The position numbers and the translations under genes were made by a program. Shown here in pieces: positions 5,711 to 14,110 of a DNA stretch of 35,443 nucleotides; the stretch's first letter is position 1, and each line of letters begins with the position of its first letter. The DNA lies in IMG/VR virus record IMGVR_UViG_3300021197_001347, positions 1 through 35,443 of that record; one strand, given 5' to 3'. The notes beneath the pieces were generated by a model. The model saw nothing but the letters and a program-made list of their open reading frames with translations, did no database searches and was not told the DNA's origin. This DNA comes from a virus.

Positions 5711-6551
5711 CGGGATACGCAGGATATACATTAGAGTAATCTAGAGCAATGCGATGTAGCACACGTTCTTCCATCCTATCGAATTCCCAACGTTTATGCA
5801 GACTTAACCATTGGTCGGATAATACTATTTGACCGTTAGTCCAATCATGATGATACGTAAACTCTTCTTTTACGATATGGCTAACTAATTCTTGGTGCAC
5901 CTCCCGAAACTCGTTATCAGATAGGACGTCCATTCCAAATACCTGGTGAAAAGGATAATATAATCCTGTAGCACCTGCTGTAGTAGTCATAACAAGATCA
6001 AATAAATTTCTTTTATTTACGTGTTGATTAAAATATGGGCTGGTGGTATAACGACCGGATTTATATCCGAAATAGCATTTTAAATCTTGGATAGTGTTTT
6101 TTAAATTTTTTGGTAAAGCTTTATACGCCTCGATCATGTTAATAAAACTTGTTCGGCTGCCTTCCATTCCCTCGGCGCCATACATCCAAACAATTGATTT
6201 GCGTTCTTTATTACTTGCTTGATTGGCATGCCAATCTAACGCGGAGGTGTGACCGAAAAGACCGGGTTCACCTTTATCATTTTTTCGACCAGTTACACGA
6301 ACAACGCCATCTATAATAAGAATAGCATCTGCTCTACTTTTACCGGCGTGGGGATCTTTTTTATGTACTTTCCCTATTACTTCAGCAATCCTTAGTTGTT
6401 CTTCGGGTGCTAATTCATATGAATCTGGAAATACCACCACCATATTACGGGATAGCAGTTTTGCTACATTAATTAGATTTTCATCAGAAAGATTTCTAAT
6501 GTCGCCTCGTACTAAAATAGTCCAGCCATTTTCATGAATATCATACTTCAT
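5706..6551 (-). CDS. TauD/TfdA-like dioxygenase-fold protein with HxN
   Basis: A 281-residue TauD-like protein of typical family length. The proximal motif is DWHAN: H108 and N110 stand where TauD has H99 and D101. The distal ligand candidate is H252 (SLH) and the 2-oxoglutarate Arg candidate is R267, the same 15-residue spacing as H255/R270 in TauD. Strand and loop features such as YYPFHQVFG also fit. With Asn instead of Asp the iron site would be weakened or altered. Its ATG follows the TGA of the upstream kinase gene directly, with GAGAGGA as ribosome-binding site. The substrate is unknown, and the enzyme may be inactive or of altered chemistry. Confidence 0.65.
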   Translation of the reverse strand: MKYDIHENGWTILVRGDIRNLSDENLINVAKLLSRNMVVVFPDSYELAPEEQLRIAEVIGKVHKKDPHAGKSRADAILIIDGVVRVTGRKNDKGEPGLFGHTSALDWHANQASNKERKSIVWMYGAEGMEGSRTSFINMIEAYKALPKNLKNTIQDLKCYFGYKSGRYTTSPYFNQHVNKRNLFDLVMTTTAGATGLYYPFHQVFGMDVLSDNEFREVHQELVSHIVKEEFTYHHDWTNGQIVLSDQWLSLHKRWEFDRMEERVLHRIALDYSNVYPAYPV

Positions 6552-7055
6552 TCATAAGTTCCTCTCCAAAAGATGGTTATAAAGATCATCGACATTACTG
6601 TGTAGTTCGGCAATGTCACGGTTATTATCAATGATGTAGTCTGCCATCCAAGGTTCGAGTGTATTACTAGTTTTATCTTCGGGAGGAAGATGGTCAGAGC
6701 GATCGACCCAGATGACTACATCTACAAGGCCATTATTGCGAATAGACTGAAACTCTCTTTTGTTTCGAAGCCCGCAGTACATATCAGACACACTGAAGAT
6801 CTCTCTACCAATACGTGAGGGATCAGATATACAGTAATCTGATATAAGGTCGTACCATTCTTGACGATGATTTGAACGGTCGGCAAAGCATTCTTCGACA
6901 GATTTGTAACCATACAGATCTTTGATTGCAGGGAACACAACGTTTTCTGCGCAATGCCAAGATGACGATTTATACGTGAAACCATATGAATCACGTAGGT
7001 ATTCTGCCACTGTATCTTTGCCGTGCCGACCATATCCAATTAAAAGTATTTTCAT
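6552..7055 (-). CDS. P-loop nucleotide kinase, deoxynucleotide monophosphate kinase-like
   Basis: A 167-residue protein with an N-terminal Walker A loop GYGRHGKDT (residues 7-15), close to the GVKRSGKDT loop of T4 dNMP kinase (gp1). The rest (a lid with several Arg, then IWVDRSDHLPPEDK near residues 115-130) fits a small NMP kinase fold. It would phosphorylate dNMPs for replication, next to thyX and near dCMP deaminase. T4 gp1 is larger (about 240 aa), so the substrate range is unsure. The ATG lies seven bases after an early -10 box and has no Shine-Dalgarno sequence, suggesting leaderless expression. Confidence 0.65.
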   Translation of the reverse strand: MKILLIGYGRHGKDTVAEYLRDSYGFTYKSSSWHCAENVVFPAIKDLYGYKSVEECFADRSNHRQEWYDLISDYCISDPSRIGREIFSVSDMYCGLRNKREFQSIRNNGLVDVVIWVDRSDHLPPEDKTSNTLEPWMADYIIDNNRDIAELHSNVDDLYNHLLERNL

Positions 7056-7061
7056 AATAAC

Positions 7062-7095
7062 ATTATACCAAAGGTTAGCCCAGAAGTAAATCCCC
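7062..7095 (-). promoter_or_regulatory. Early-type sigma70 promoter, leaderless arrangement
   Basis: Minus strand: GGGGATTTACT (hexamer TTTACT, 7085-7090), 17 bases ending in TTTGG, and TATAAT (7062-7067). The A of the kinase ATG is at 7055, seven bases downstream. The -35 is embedded in the last codons of the upstream small gene. Confidence 0.75.
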
Positions 7096-7296
7096 CTCGA
7101 GCTTTTTTATTCCCAATGCCCAGTTCTCTGCGGCATCCTCTACATAATAAATCGACTTATTCGGAAACTCTTCCGTAAAGAAGAGTGTATCAGTGTTGTC
7201 ATAATATCGAATGAATGAAGAATGCTCCTCGATATTCTTATGGACTTCAGCTCGTCCTTTGTTTCCCTCTGCCCAATATGTTGAAATAAGTGCCAT
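7075..7296 (-). CDS. Small hypothetical protein (73 aa)
   Basis: A 73-residue acidic protein, starting at an ATG with GGAAG upstream, two bases after the stop of the oxygenase-like gene. The sequence shows alternating strands (SFIRYYDNTDTLFFTEEF, then SIYYVEDAAENWALG) that suggest a small mixed fold. No family was recognised. Its last codons double as the -35 region of the kinase promoter. Confidence 0.6.
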   Translation of the reverse strand: MALISTYWAEGNKGRAEVHKNIEEHSSFIRYYDNTDTLFFTEEFPNKSIYYVEDAAENWALGIKKLEGDLLLG

Positions 7297-7297
7297 A

Positions 7298-7969
7298 TTA
7301 TTCTTCCTCTATTTCTTCTATTAATTGGTCTCTCATTAGAATCGCTCTGCGATCATGTTCAGTACCAATTCTTTTGTTTACGAATTTAAATGCAAGAGTG
7401 ATTCTGTCACATCCCGCATAGGCTGCGTGCCAACAATGATGCTCGGGTTCGTCTAAATGCCCGAAGTAATACCAGCGACATTGCCAGCCAGGTTTATCAT
7501 CAATGGTTACTATCTCCTTTGTTTCTTCATCGAAATAACGAAAATACCCGTCACCAGTTTTCGAATGGGTGAATAGAATCTGATAGGCGTTCGCATTCCA
7601 ATTTGTATGCCAACCAACGAATCCGCCAGGTGGATAATAATTAAACAATGCGTTTGAATGTACGCCAAGTACTGCTGGGAATTGTTTCTTTACTCTCCAG
7701 GAAATATCATTAAATTTCTCTGGATCTTCTTTCGCCATATTACCTACGGGCTGTGAGAAGTGTTGCTCTGGGAATCCAGAGTGTTTGTCGCCCGTTGCTC
7801 TTTGCATATAAAAGTTATCGTCATTGGTATATCTTCTACCATTCTGACGTGCATCCTCTGGGGCGAACATGTGGAAAACTGGATCGTCATAGCCTTCAAT
7901 GCTATAAAAATCTTCTATGAATCCATCGAGTTGTTCGATGAGTTCTTTATTGCGTATCTGTACTTCCAT
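7298..7969 (-). CDS. 2OG-Fe(II) oxygenase-like protein (prolyl-hydroxylase type) with HxN
   Basis: The start at 7969 is chosen for its GGAGG site; the longer frame opens only with an unlikely TTG. The 223-residue protein has the hydroxylase core YPPGGFVGWHTNWN, so the proximal motif is H121-T-N123 where HxD is expected. The distal region CWHAAYAGCDRITLAF offers H181 and R189. Related phage proteins of this type occur in marine T4-like phages. The Asn in place of the Asp ligand is unusual and raises the question whether iron is bound normally. It overlaps the end of thyX by 23 bases. Confidence 0.65.
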   Translation of the reverse strand: MEVQIRNKELIEQLDGFIEDFYSIEGYDDPVFHMFAPEDARQNGRRYTNDDNFYMQRATGDKHSGFPEQHFSQPVGNMAKEDPEKFNDISWRVKKQFPAVLGVHSNALFNYYPPGGFVGWHTNWNANAYQILFTHSKTGDGYFRYFDEETKEIVTIDDKPGWQCRWYYFGHLDEPEHHCWHAAYAGCDRITLAFKFVNKRIGTEHDRRAILMRDQLIEEIEEE

Positions 7970-8621
7970 GAATAAAATCCTCCATTTGGCGGAAGATGGA
8001 ACTAATTGCTTCGCCAATCACCCTGGCTAGTTCCATGTGTTCTTTCTGGGTACCATGTGCACTGCGTAATTCTACATAGTGTATCCAAGATCGGATAGTA
8101 CCGTTAACATAAAGTTTCGATATAGTATTGCCTTCTGGAAGAACAGATCTTGCTTGCTCTTTTGCAATACCGTTTTCTATTGCCCATTTATATGCCTCTT
8201 TCGAAGCAGTAATAACTTTATTTTGTTGTGCAGCCCATAACATCTGTAACTGTGTATTACTAGTATCTATACTATTTTGACGGTTTGTTTCATCCTGAAG
8301 TCGGGCTTCTCTCAGAACAAATGTATTTTCCATCTCGTGTGGATTCGCATATCGCTGAGAAAACTCCTGAAAAGAAAAGGATCTATGACGTAGTAACTGC
8401 CTAGCAATGTCACGAGTAGTTACTACCTCAACACAAGCACTAACCATTTCAAATGGTGACCAATGTTTATGTTTGATTAGGTAGTTCAAAAGCTTTTCAG
8501 ATGTATCATCATTGATCTGATTCGTTGGATTGGACACTCGAGCACAATAAGCAATCAGATCTTTTGCATCGTTCAATCCGATAACATCAGACTTCGAAAA
8601 ACTAATTAACCGGCATTCCAC
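7947..8621 (-). CDS. thyX: Flavin-dependent thymidylate synthase ThyX
   Basis: A 224-residue enzyme that methylates dUMP to dTMP using FAD, NADPH and methylene-tetrahydrofolate. The ThyX signature is intact: RHRSFSFQEFSQRY (residues 78-91), matching RHRxxSxxxxSxRY. The substrate-binding end region SWIHYVELRSAHGTQKEHMELA is present too. The start is GTG (8621), backed by AGGAGG at good spacing. It overlaps the small basic gene upstream by 20 bases. Because dTMP is made by this enzyme, the TS-family protein at 14270-15019 is free for another reaction. Confidence 0.95.
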   Translation of the reverse strand: MECRLISFSKSDVIGLNDAKDLIAYCARVSNPTNQINDDTSEKLLNYLIKHKHWSPFEMVSACVEVVTTRDIARQLLRHRSFSFQEFSQRYANPHEMENTFVLREARLQDETNRQNSIDTSNTQLQMLWAAQQNKVITASKEAYKWAIENGIAKEQARSVLPEGNTISKLYVNGTIRSWIHYVELRSAHGTQKEHMELARVIGEAISSIFRQMEDFIHGSTDTQ

Positions 8622-8796
8622 TATATTTGCCTCCTACGTTCTTAAAGTATTTGTCGCCAGACACTCGAATAAACCGCTTATTCGTTTCATTTGGATTCGG
8701 GTTTGGAATCCTAATCCAAGTCTTTTTACCTTTTAAATGTGCATGCAACTGGTTCATGTGTCGCTCAAAGCTTTTATGATAGTTCTTATCTCTCAT
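8602..8796 (-). CDS. Small basic hypothetical protein (64 aa)
   Basis: A 64-residue, strongly basic protein rich in Lys, Arg, His and Asn, with a PNPNPNE repeat in the middle. It has a strong AGGAGG site before the ATG and lies between gene 41 and thyX, overlapping thyX. The composition would suit a nucleic-acid-binding protein, but no motif was recognised. Confidence 0.6.
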   Translation of the reverse strand: MRDKNYHKSFERHMNQLHAHLKGKKTWIRIPNPNPNETNKRFIRVSGDKYFKNVGGKYSGMPVN

Positions 8797-8805
8797 AGGT
8801 TCCTC

Positions 8806-10173
8806 CTAAAGTTTAAAGTCTGCAAAACGTTCTGCTGTTTCGCTTTTATCAAAGGCTGGTGTATCTTGAACAAGATCCTGTTCACCAGCTTCTGCATCTG
8901 ATAACCTCATCCTAGATCTATCTATATTCAGGATGAAGCGTTTGTGTTTATTTGGATCATTATATCTATTCTTTAGTTGCTTGACCATGATCTGTCCTTG
9001 TTGCTCAAGCTCTTCTGATGACACAAGTGCAAACATTAGATCTGCGGTAGCGGGTAGTCCAAATGATTCTGATGTATCTTCAAGCCCCGGATCCGAGTTA
9101 GTATAACCAGTACGAGTTGTCTGCGTTGCAGATACTACCGGTAAGTCGAACTCAACTGCAAGACCGCGTAGTTCTTCAGCAATTGACTTAATGTAAGTAT
9201 ATGAATTAATTGATCCTCCCATAGCTTTCATACGTGACGATGAACAAATATTTAAGTAATCAATAAAGATCATATCTGGTATAAAGTTCTTTTTGAGTTT
9301 TAGCTCATTCAGTAGTGCCCGGAAGTGGTTTGCATTTGCTGCACCTGTTGGGTATTCCTTAATGATTAGTTTACCGTTTGTATCAGTCTTGAGCTTTTTG
9401 ATCTTGTCCATTAACATAGTCTTTGACATGTTTGGGATCTGGTCAATCGGTATATTCAACAGGTTTGCATCAATACGTTCAGCAATACGTTCCTCAGCCA
9501 TCTCCATAGTAATATAGAGAACGTTCTTGCCTTGATTCAGTACACTTGCAGCTTGATGACACATAAACAATGATTTACCCACGCCCGTACCCGCGAGCGC
9601 GATATTCAATGTTTTCTTTGGTAGACCACCTTTTGTTATATCATCTAATATCTGTAGATCGAATGGTATACGCTCTTCTTTATTATGGTAGAAGTCATAG
9701 CGTGATTCTACATCTTCCATATAATCGTGGCCGATGTTCGTATCGAATGTCACGCCTAAAGCCTTTGATAAAATATCTGGTAGAGCATTCTTGGTAAGCG
9801 TGTTGTGCTTGCCATCAATAATTTGTATTGATTCCATAATCGAATTATACAAGGCCCGATCCTGACACCATTTCTCAGTCTTATCGTATAGCCATTCGTC
9901 ATCCACTTCTTCTTTCTTGAAGATCTCTGGAATGATCTCTACGGCATGACGATAATGTTCTTCGGATAGATTCGAATCATCGAGTTCTATCTTAAAGCTT
10001 TCTGATGTCGGGAGACGATTATACTTTGCAACGTACTTAGCGACTTCTTTGAAAAGCTTTTGATAGACGCCTTCAAAGTATTCAGGTTTAATAAATGGTA
10101 GTACCTTACGTGTATATGGTTCGTTGACCAGTATATTTCGAAGGATGGTTTGTTCTACGTTTGCGTTGATCAT
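8806..10173 (-). CDS. 41: Replicative DNA helicase gp41 (DnaB-like)
   Basis: A 455-residue hexameric helicase that unwinds the lagging-strand template. An N-terminal primase-interaction-type domain (residues 1-140) is followed by a RecA-like DnaB domain with Walker A GTGVGKS (195-201). Walker B (MIFIDYLNI) and the DnaB-family motif SATQTTRTG follow. Length and order match T4 gp41 (475 aa). It has its own early promoter and lies downstream of uvsX and a small gene. In T4 it works with primase gp61; no TOPRIM primase is seen in this window, only the PrimPol-like protein at 17255-18205. Confidence 0.95.
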   Translation of the reverse strand: MINANVEQTILRNILVNEPYTRKVLPFIKPEYFEGVYQKLFKEVAKYVAKYNRLPTSESFKIELDDSNLSEEHYRHAVEIIPEIFKKEEVDDEWLYDKTEKWCQDRALYNSIMESIQIIDGKHNTLTKNALPDILSKALGVTFDTNIGHDYMEDVESRYDFYHNKEERIPFDLQILDDITKGGLPKKTLNIALAGTGVGKSLFMCHQAASVLNQGKNVLYITMEMAEERIAERIDANLLNIPIDQIPNMSKTMLMDKIKKLKTDTNGKLIIKEYPTGAANANHFRALLNELKLKKNFIPDMIFIDYLNICSSSRMKAMGGSINSYTYIKSIAEELRGLAVEFDLPVVSATQTTRTGYTNSDPGLEDTSESFGLPATADLMFALVSSEELEQQGQIMVKQLKNRYNDPNKHKRFILNIDRSRMRLSDAEAGEQDLVQDTPAFDKSETAERFADFKL

Positions 10174-10199
10174 ATATTTTCCTTCGATGAATAAGTAGT

Positions 10200-10233
10200 A
10201 TTATAATATAAAATAGCAAGGATGTAAACCCCT
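10200..10233 (-). promoter_or_regulatory. Early-type sigma70 promoter for gene 41
   Basis: Minus strand: GGGGTTTACA (hexamer 10223-10228), 17 bases, TATAAT (10200-10205). The helicase start codon is about 27 bases downstream of the -10. Confidence 0.8.
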
Positions 10234-10521
10234 TTATGCTTTTTCAGAAGCACTCTCCATAATAGAAAGAAGGATTTCTGAAACATCCTTTTGCAAAGGA
10301 AGATTCTCATCAATTGTTTCGCTAGCAAGGAATGGATCTGGGGTAGAGATAATATCAAAGTTATACCTCATGAACGCACTATCAGAATCGCCTTCGATTT
10401 CTTCGCCAACTGAGATGTTACGGAACTGGATTACAGTTTCTGTGAAGTTGCCTTCTAAGATACGAACATGCCATTGGTCATCGCCATGTGGGATAAGCTC
10501 ATAATCTTTGTTCTCTTCCAT
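10234..10521 (-). CDS. Conserved-type hypothetical protein between uvsX and 41 (95 aa)
   Basis: A 95-residue acidic protein coupled to uvsX by TAATG. The N-terminal half (DYELIPHGDDQWHVRILEG) looks like a small beta-rich domain; the C-terminal 30 residues (DVSEILLSIMESASEKA) form a probable amphipathic helix. Small genes occupy this place in related T4-like phages too. The function is unknown; the position suggests a role in recombination or replication. Confidence 0.6.
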   Translation of the reverse strand: MEENKDYELIPHGDDQWHVRILEGNFTETVIQFRNISVGEEIEGDSDSAFMRYNFDIISTPDPFLASETIDENLPLQKDVSEILLSIMESASEKA

Positions 10522-11573
10522 TAGACTTCCTCCATCGCAATATCGTCCATCGACACAAGTGATTGGTGACCGATCTGATACTGCTTCTTAATAAAGTCTT
10601 TGAAGTCAGTCTTTGCAAAGATTGGATCCCAGAATTCAGCTGTGAGCGTATCTTTTTCACGTTTCTTCGGTTCGATCAATTCACCTGTTTCTTGATTCAC
10701 TGGGCAGTACCAACCTGCGCCAGGCTTGGAAACATATCCACCAGCAAGAGCTACATCAAGTAAACCAGACCAAGTCTCTACGCCACCTTCCCAAGATACA
10801 GTAATAGGGATCTTTGACTTCTCTTTAACATAACGGGATTTCTCTACGTTAATCACAAAGTTATAACCTTTGATCTCAGTACCTTGTTTGTTCTGTTGAC
10901 GCCCAATAATCCAGATGTTATCCGCACTGTAATAGATTCCCGTGCCTCCTGATACGATTGCCTTTGGAAACAAACCCATTTCTTGATAGGTATGATTAAC
11001 AGCCAACATTGGTATGTTCTTCATAGCAAGGTAAGGTGTTGCCATACGGAATAGACCCTTCAGTGCTTTTGCACGTGACATATCTGCCACACTCTTTTCA
11101 TTTAAAGTATCTTCCATTTCTTTCTTGGATGCAACATTACCGATCGAATCAATAACAACAATTACTTTGTCTTCCCGGTCAAGCTCTTCCAACTGTGAGA
11201 TCAGATCGAACTTAAGCTCTTCGACGTTTGTAATTGGCGTGTGCAATACACGAGATGTATCTACACCAAATTGTTTAAAATACGATTGTGGTGATCCAAA
11301 CTCGGAATCATAGAACAACATAACCGATTCAGGCCATTTGTCCATGTAAGCTGCTGCCATAAGAAGCGCGAATGATGTTTTAAAATGTTTCGACGGTCCA
11401 GCAAGAACTGTAAGTCCTGATGCTAATCCGCCTTCCATATCGCCACTGAGTGCGACATTTACCATAGGCACACCTGTTGGCACCTGATCTTTTTCATTAA
11501 AGAACTTTGAGTCTGCAAGTACCGCTGTGGCCTTGAGCTTACTATTCTTTTTTAGTTTATCCATTATACTCAT
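10521..11573 (-). CDS. uvsX: RecA-like recombinase UvsX
   Basis: A 350-residue strand-exchange protein. Strong similarity to T4 UvsX runs through the SKFFNEKD start region, the Walker A loop GPSKHFKT (59-66), LFYDSEFG, VVVIDSIGN (Walker B), ASKKEMEDTLNEKSVADM and NHTYQEMG. T4 UvsX is about 390 aa, so this one has a shorter C-terminal tail. It is loaded on gp32-coated DNA by UvsY (34079-34519 here). The start could be M1 or M4. An early promoter lies within the end of the upstream gene. Confidence 0.95.
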   Translation of the reverse strand: MSIMDKLKKNSKLKATAVLADSKFFNEKDQVPTGVPMVNVALSGDMEGGLASGLTVLAGPSKHFKTSFALLMAAAYMDKWPESVMLFYDSEFGSPQSYFKQFGVDTSRVLHTPITNVEELKFDLISQLEELDREDKVIVVIDSIGNVASKKEMEDTLNEKSVADMSRAKALKGLFRMATPYLAMKNIPMLAVNHTYQEMGLFPKAIVSGGTGIYYSADNIWIIGRQQNKQGTEIKGYNFVINVEKSRYVKEKSKIPITVSWEGGVETWSGLLDVALAGGYVSKPGAGWYCPVNQETGELIEPKKREKDTLTAEFWDPIFAKTDFKDFIKKQYQIGHQSLVSMDDIAMEEV

Positions 11574-11575
11574 AA

Positions 11576-12403
11576 TTAATCTCTTTCTTGGTATCGATCA
11601 TTCATTGTATCACATTCTTTTAGGATTGTAAACCTCTCATTAAACCGAACTAGAGATTTTAATGAATTTTTTGCTTGTTCATTCGAATAGCCTCGTTCGC
11701 CTCGAATGTTTGGTACTCTTCCACCAAATGTTCCAAGGCGAGGATCCTTCGCCAACACTTGGGCGATCAAATGATAGTCCCCACCGAACTCTGTGACTAC
11801 ATCATGGAACTGATTGTAGAACATCGATTTCATAATCAATCCACCAGATGTCATTTGTTCTGCGAATGCTGCCTCTACTACAGACATGTGGGAAACACTT
11901 GCAATGTTAAGCGTAGAAAACCTATAAAAGATTTCTTGTACTGCCATAGTTGAACGTTGATTACCGCCAAGAATCATGTTACCGATATTCAATCGAAGAG
12001 CAATGTCATCCGAATCATATACAAGCTCAGGAGCGTATACAGTCTTTTCGTTCTTACACAATCGTTCAATTTGTTCGATTGGTAGAGGCGTTCGGATAAC
12101 CACACCAGAGTTTGTCTTAGCAGTTACCTGTAGTACACCATCTTCTAGCTTTGAAGCATCGCATATTCCTTCGTTATCCCAGTTGACATCGGTACAGAAG
12201 AAAGTAATGTTCGGTTCAAAGTCAAGAAGATCTTCAATATGGTTATTGATATCATCTACAAGACAAACCTTATTACGAGGCTTTGCGCTAAAGGCATACT
12301 CTAATGCTTTTGCTGTGGCGTTTGTACCAACCACACCGATGTGGAAATACTCTGCATCCAGATCTTTCTTTTCTACTTTAATTGTTTCTTCTTCTTTTTT
12401 CAT
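11576..12403 (-). CDS. Degenerate UDP-glucose dehydrogenase paralogue
   Basis: A 275-residue protein that aligns over nearly its full length with the intact dehydrogenase at 3105-3947. GVVGTNATAKALEYAF matches GIVGYGFVGKAVEFGF; YAPEL matches YNPEF; FYNQFHDVVTEFGGDYHLI matches FNQYKDLIEKHGGNYNSVI; KDPRLGTFGGRVPNIRGERGY matches KDDRIGPSHTKVPGTDGRKGY. The dinucleotide loop GxGxxG is replaced by GTNATA (26-31). The catalytic Cys motif GGACFPKD is replaced by SNEQAK, so there is no nucleophile. Lys 192 is kept. It is likely a non-catalytic paralogue, conserved in length and reading frame. The start at 12403 overlaps the dCMP deaminase stop (ATGA); a start five codons earlier is possible. Confidence 0.75.
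   Translation of the reverse strand: MKKEEETIKVEKKDLDAEYFHIGVVGTNATAKALEYAFSAKPRNKVCLVDDINNHIEDLLDFEPNITFFCTDVNWDNEGICDASKLEDGVLQVTAKTNSGVVIRTPLPIEQIERLCKNEKTVYAPELVYDSDDIALRLNIGNMILGGNQRSTMAVQEIFYRFSTLNIASVSHMSVVEAAFAEQMTSGGLIMKSMFYNQFHDVVTEFGGDYHLIAQVLAKDPRLGTFGGRVPNIRGERGYSNEQAKNSLKSLVRFNERFTILKECDTMNDRYQERD
11604..11637 (-). promoter_or_regulatory. Early-type sigma70 promoter for uvsX
   Basis: Minus strand: GGTTTACA (hexamer 11627-11632), 17 bases, TACAAT (11604-11609). The site lies inside the last codons of the dehydrogenase-like gene, about 31 bases before the uvsX start. Confidence 0.7.
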
Positions 12404-12915
12404 TTTAATATTTCCCATTCAACACCTGATTCTTCGAAAAGCTGTTTTGTTAGATTCCATGACTTTAACCAGCGGTCTTCGATCTTGCCGTTGATTACTA
12501 CTCTTTTTATTCCTACTTGGATTAGTCCCTTTGCACATTCTGAGCAAACTGGTAAACCATATACGTACATTGTTGCACCATCAAGTGATACACCATTATA
12601 TGTAGCATTAAAGATTGCATTCATTTCTGCGTGTACAATCAACACATATTTTTCGTCTCTATTTCTATATCGCTGAATATGATCTTCTACTCCACGAGGA
12701 AACCCATTATATCCTGTTGATAGTACCTGACCTTTACCGCCAATGGCTACTGCACCAATTTGACTGGAAGGATCTTTCGACCATCCAGCTGCAGCTTTCG
12801 CTAATTCCATATAGCGGTTATCCCACTTGGAGCTGACGGAAGATGGAGTCGTTTGTGGCTCTTTTGGCGGTTCGGGAGGTGTGGATTTCTTGAGTCTTGA
12901 GAGGATGTTTTTCAC
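12400..12915 (-). CDS. cd: dCMP deaminase
   Basis: A 171-residue zinc deaminase converting dCMP to dUMP, the substrate of ThyX. Zinc motifs: HAEMNA (H95, E97 as proton shuttle) and PVCSEC (C124, C127). The dCMP-binding region STGYNGFPRGVEDH is intact. The start is a GTG (12915) with AAGGAG ten bases upstream. This gives a Pro-rich extension of about 28 residues before the usual KWDxRYMELA start of the family, and a 98-base overlap with the asparagine synthase gene. It is coupled to the dehydrogenase paralogue downstream. Confidence 0.9.
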   Translation of the reverse strand: MKNILSRLKKSTPPEPPKEPQTTPSSVSSKWDNRYMELAKAAAGWSKDPSSQIGAVAIGGKGQVLSTGYNGFPRGVEDHIQRYRNRDEKYVLIVHAEMNAIFNATYNGVSLDGATMYVYGLPVCSECAKGLIQVGIKRVVINGKIEDRWLKSWNLTKQLFEESGVEWEILK

Positions 12916-14110
12916 GATCTATGATCTCCTTTGGAACGATGTTACGAAAAGTTTCTTTGAGGCATTTCTTTTCACCGTTGCGTAATATATATGGTGTATT
13001 CAATGCATGCTTTACAATGTAAGGTGCAAGGAATGGTGCACGAAGTTCTATAGTAGATTTCATCATGGTACGATCTAACTTCGGAAGGTGGTAATACGGC
13101 AGTTCGCAGAATGTGTCAGAGTGTTGACTATCGTATTCTGTTGCCCGATTATAACCACCGAATAATTCATCAGCACCATCGCCAGTCAACACTGCATAGA
13201 ATCCTAACTCGCGAAGCTTTCTAGCCATAGCAATTTGTGGTTTAACGGATCCAAGGTCGACTGGCGATTGGTGGATACGGACTGCTTCAAGATCACTGAC
13301 TTCATCAAGAGTGACGTCGACGAGGGAGGAGGAGACTAAGTGTGCGAAGTCTTTCTCATGATTATCTACGTGAATCGCAGTAACAGAGCGACCCAGTTCC
13401 TTTAGCAGTCCGTAGATAATACTGGAATCGAGACCACCTGAAAGAAGTATTGATACTTCTCTCTGACCACCCAGACGCGCGGAGACAGAGCGCTTCATGT
13501 CTAGGTATAGGTCGCCATAATCAACTTTGTCCCAATTCCAGTATTTGTGCACCTGGCCTTTATGTATATAGCAGCCAGGTGGTAATTGTTTGATCTCGTT
13601 GTACGGTGTACGTGGATCTGGGGAATAGCCCCATTTCATAGTGTTCGACATAAATGTCTCATCGATTGACACTGGACCAAATCGCTTCAGTACATCGATC
13701 TCTGATGCCATAGCTTCCATGTCAGTTCGGTAGTAAAGCGGTTTGATACTAAGGTGATCTGTCATACCAAACAAATGGTTATCAAGCATTGTAACATATG
13801 TCCAGAAGCCATCAAAGTCATGGAAGCAATCTGTACCATGGCTGTGGAATGAATTGTGTACATACTCTACGTCAGAGGCATAGTCTGTATCGTAATTGAA
13901 TACTTCACCAACGAATAATCCTGGAACACCATACGTGTTCGGCTGAATAGCAAAGAGCGGATCAAGATTAACGAATGGCAAAGCAGTGTGTGCAAATGTG
14001 AATCCGTTATACTCGCGATGCCCAATATATTCTGGTAGACCACGATATTTAATAGCCTGAATAACAGACTGTGGATTTTGATCAGTAGGGTAGGCTACAA
14101 ATCCACACAT
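12818..14110 (-). CDS. Glutamine-dependent asparagine synthase-like amidotransferase
   Basis: A 430-residue protein with an N-terminal class II glutaminase domain (MCGF, nucleophile C2) and a C-terminal PP-loop synthetase domain (SGGLDSS, 224-230; TGDGADELFGGYNRA, about 311-325). It is shorter than E. coli AsnB (554 aa) but both active sites are present. Related proteins amidate sugars or peptides in surface polysaccharide clusters, so Asn synthesis is not certain. The cytidylyltransferase and nucleotide-sugar genes nearby make a sugar-linked role plausible. It follows the 33-aa ORF closely, and its end overlaps dCMP deaminase. Confidence 0.85.
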   Translation of the reverse strand: MCGFVAYPTDQNPQSVIQAIKYRGLPEYIGHREYNGFTFAHTALPFVNLDPLFAIQPNTYGVPGLFVGEVFNYDTDYASDVEYVHNSFHSHGTDCFHDFDGFWTYVTMLDNHLFGMTDHLSIKPLYYRTDMEAMASEIDVLKRFGPVSIDETFMSNTMKWGYSPDPRTPYNEIKQLPPGCYIHKGQVHKYWNWDKVDYGDLYLDMKRSVSARLGGQREVSILLSGGLDSSIIYGLLKELGRSVTAIHVDNHEKDFAHLVSSSLVDVTLDEVSDLEAVRIHQSPVDLGSVKPQIAMARKLRELGFYAVLTGDGADELFGGYNRATEYDSQHSDTFCELPYYHLPKLDRTMMKSTIELRAPFLAPYIVKHALNTPYILRNGEKKCLKETFRNIVPKEIIDREKHPLKTQEIHTSRTAKRATNDSIFRQLQVG

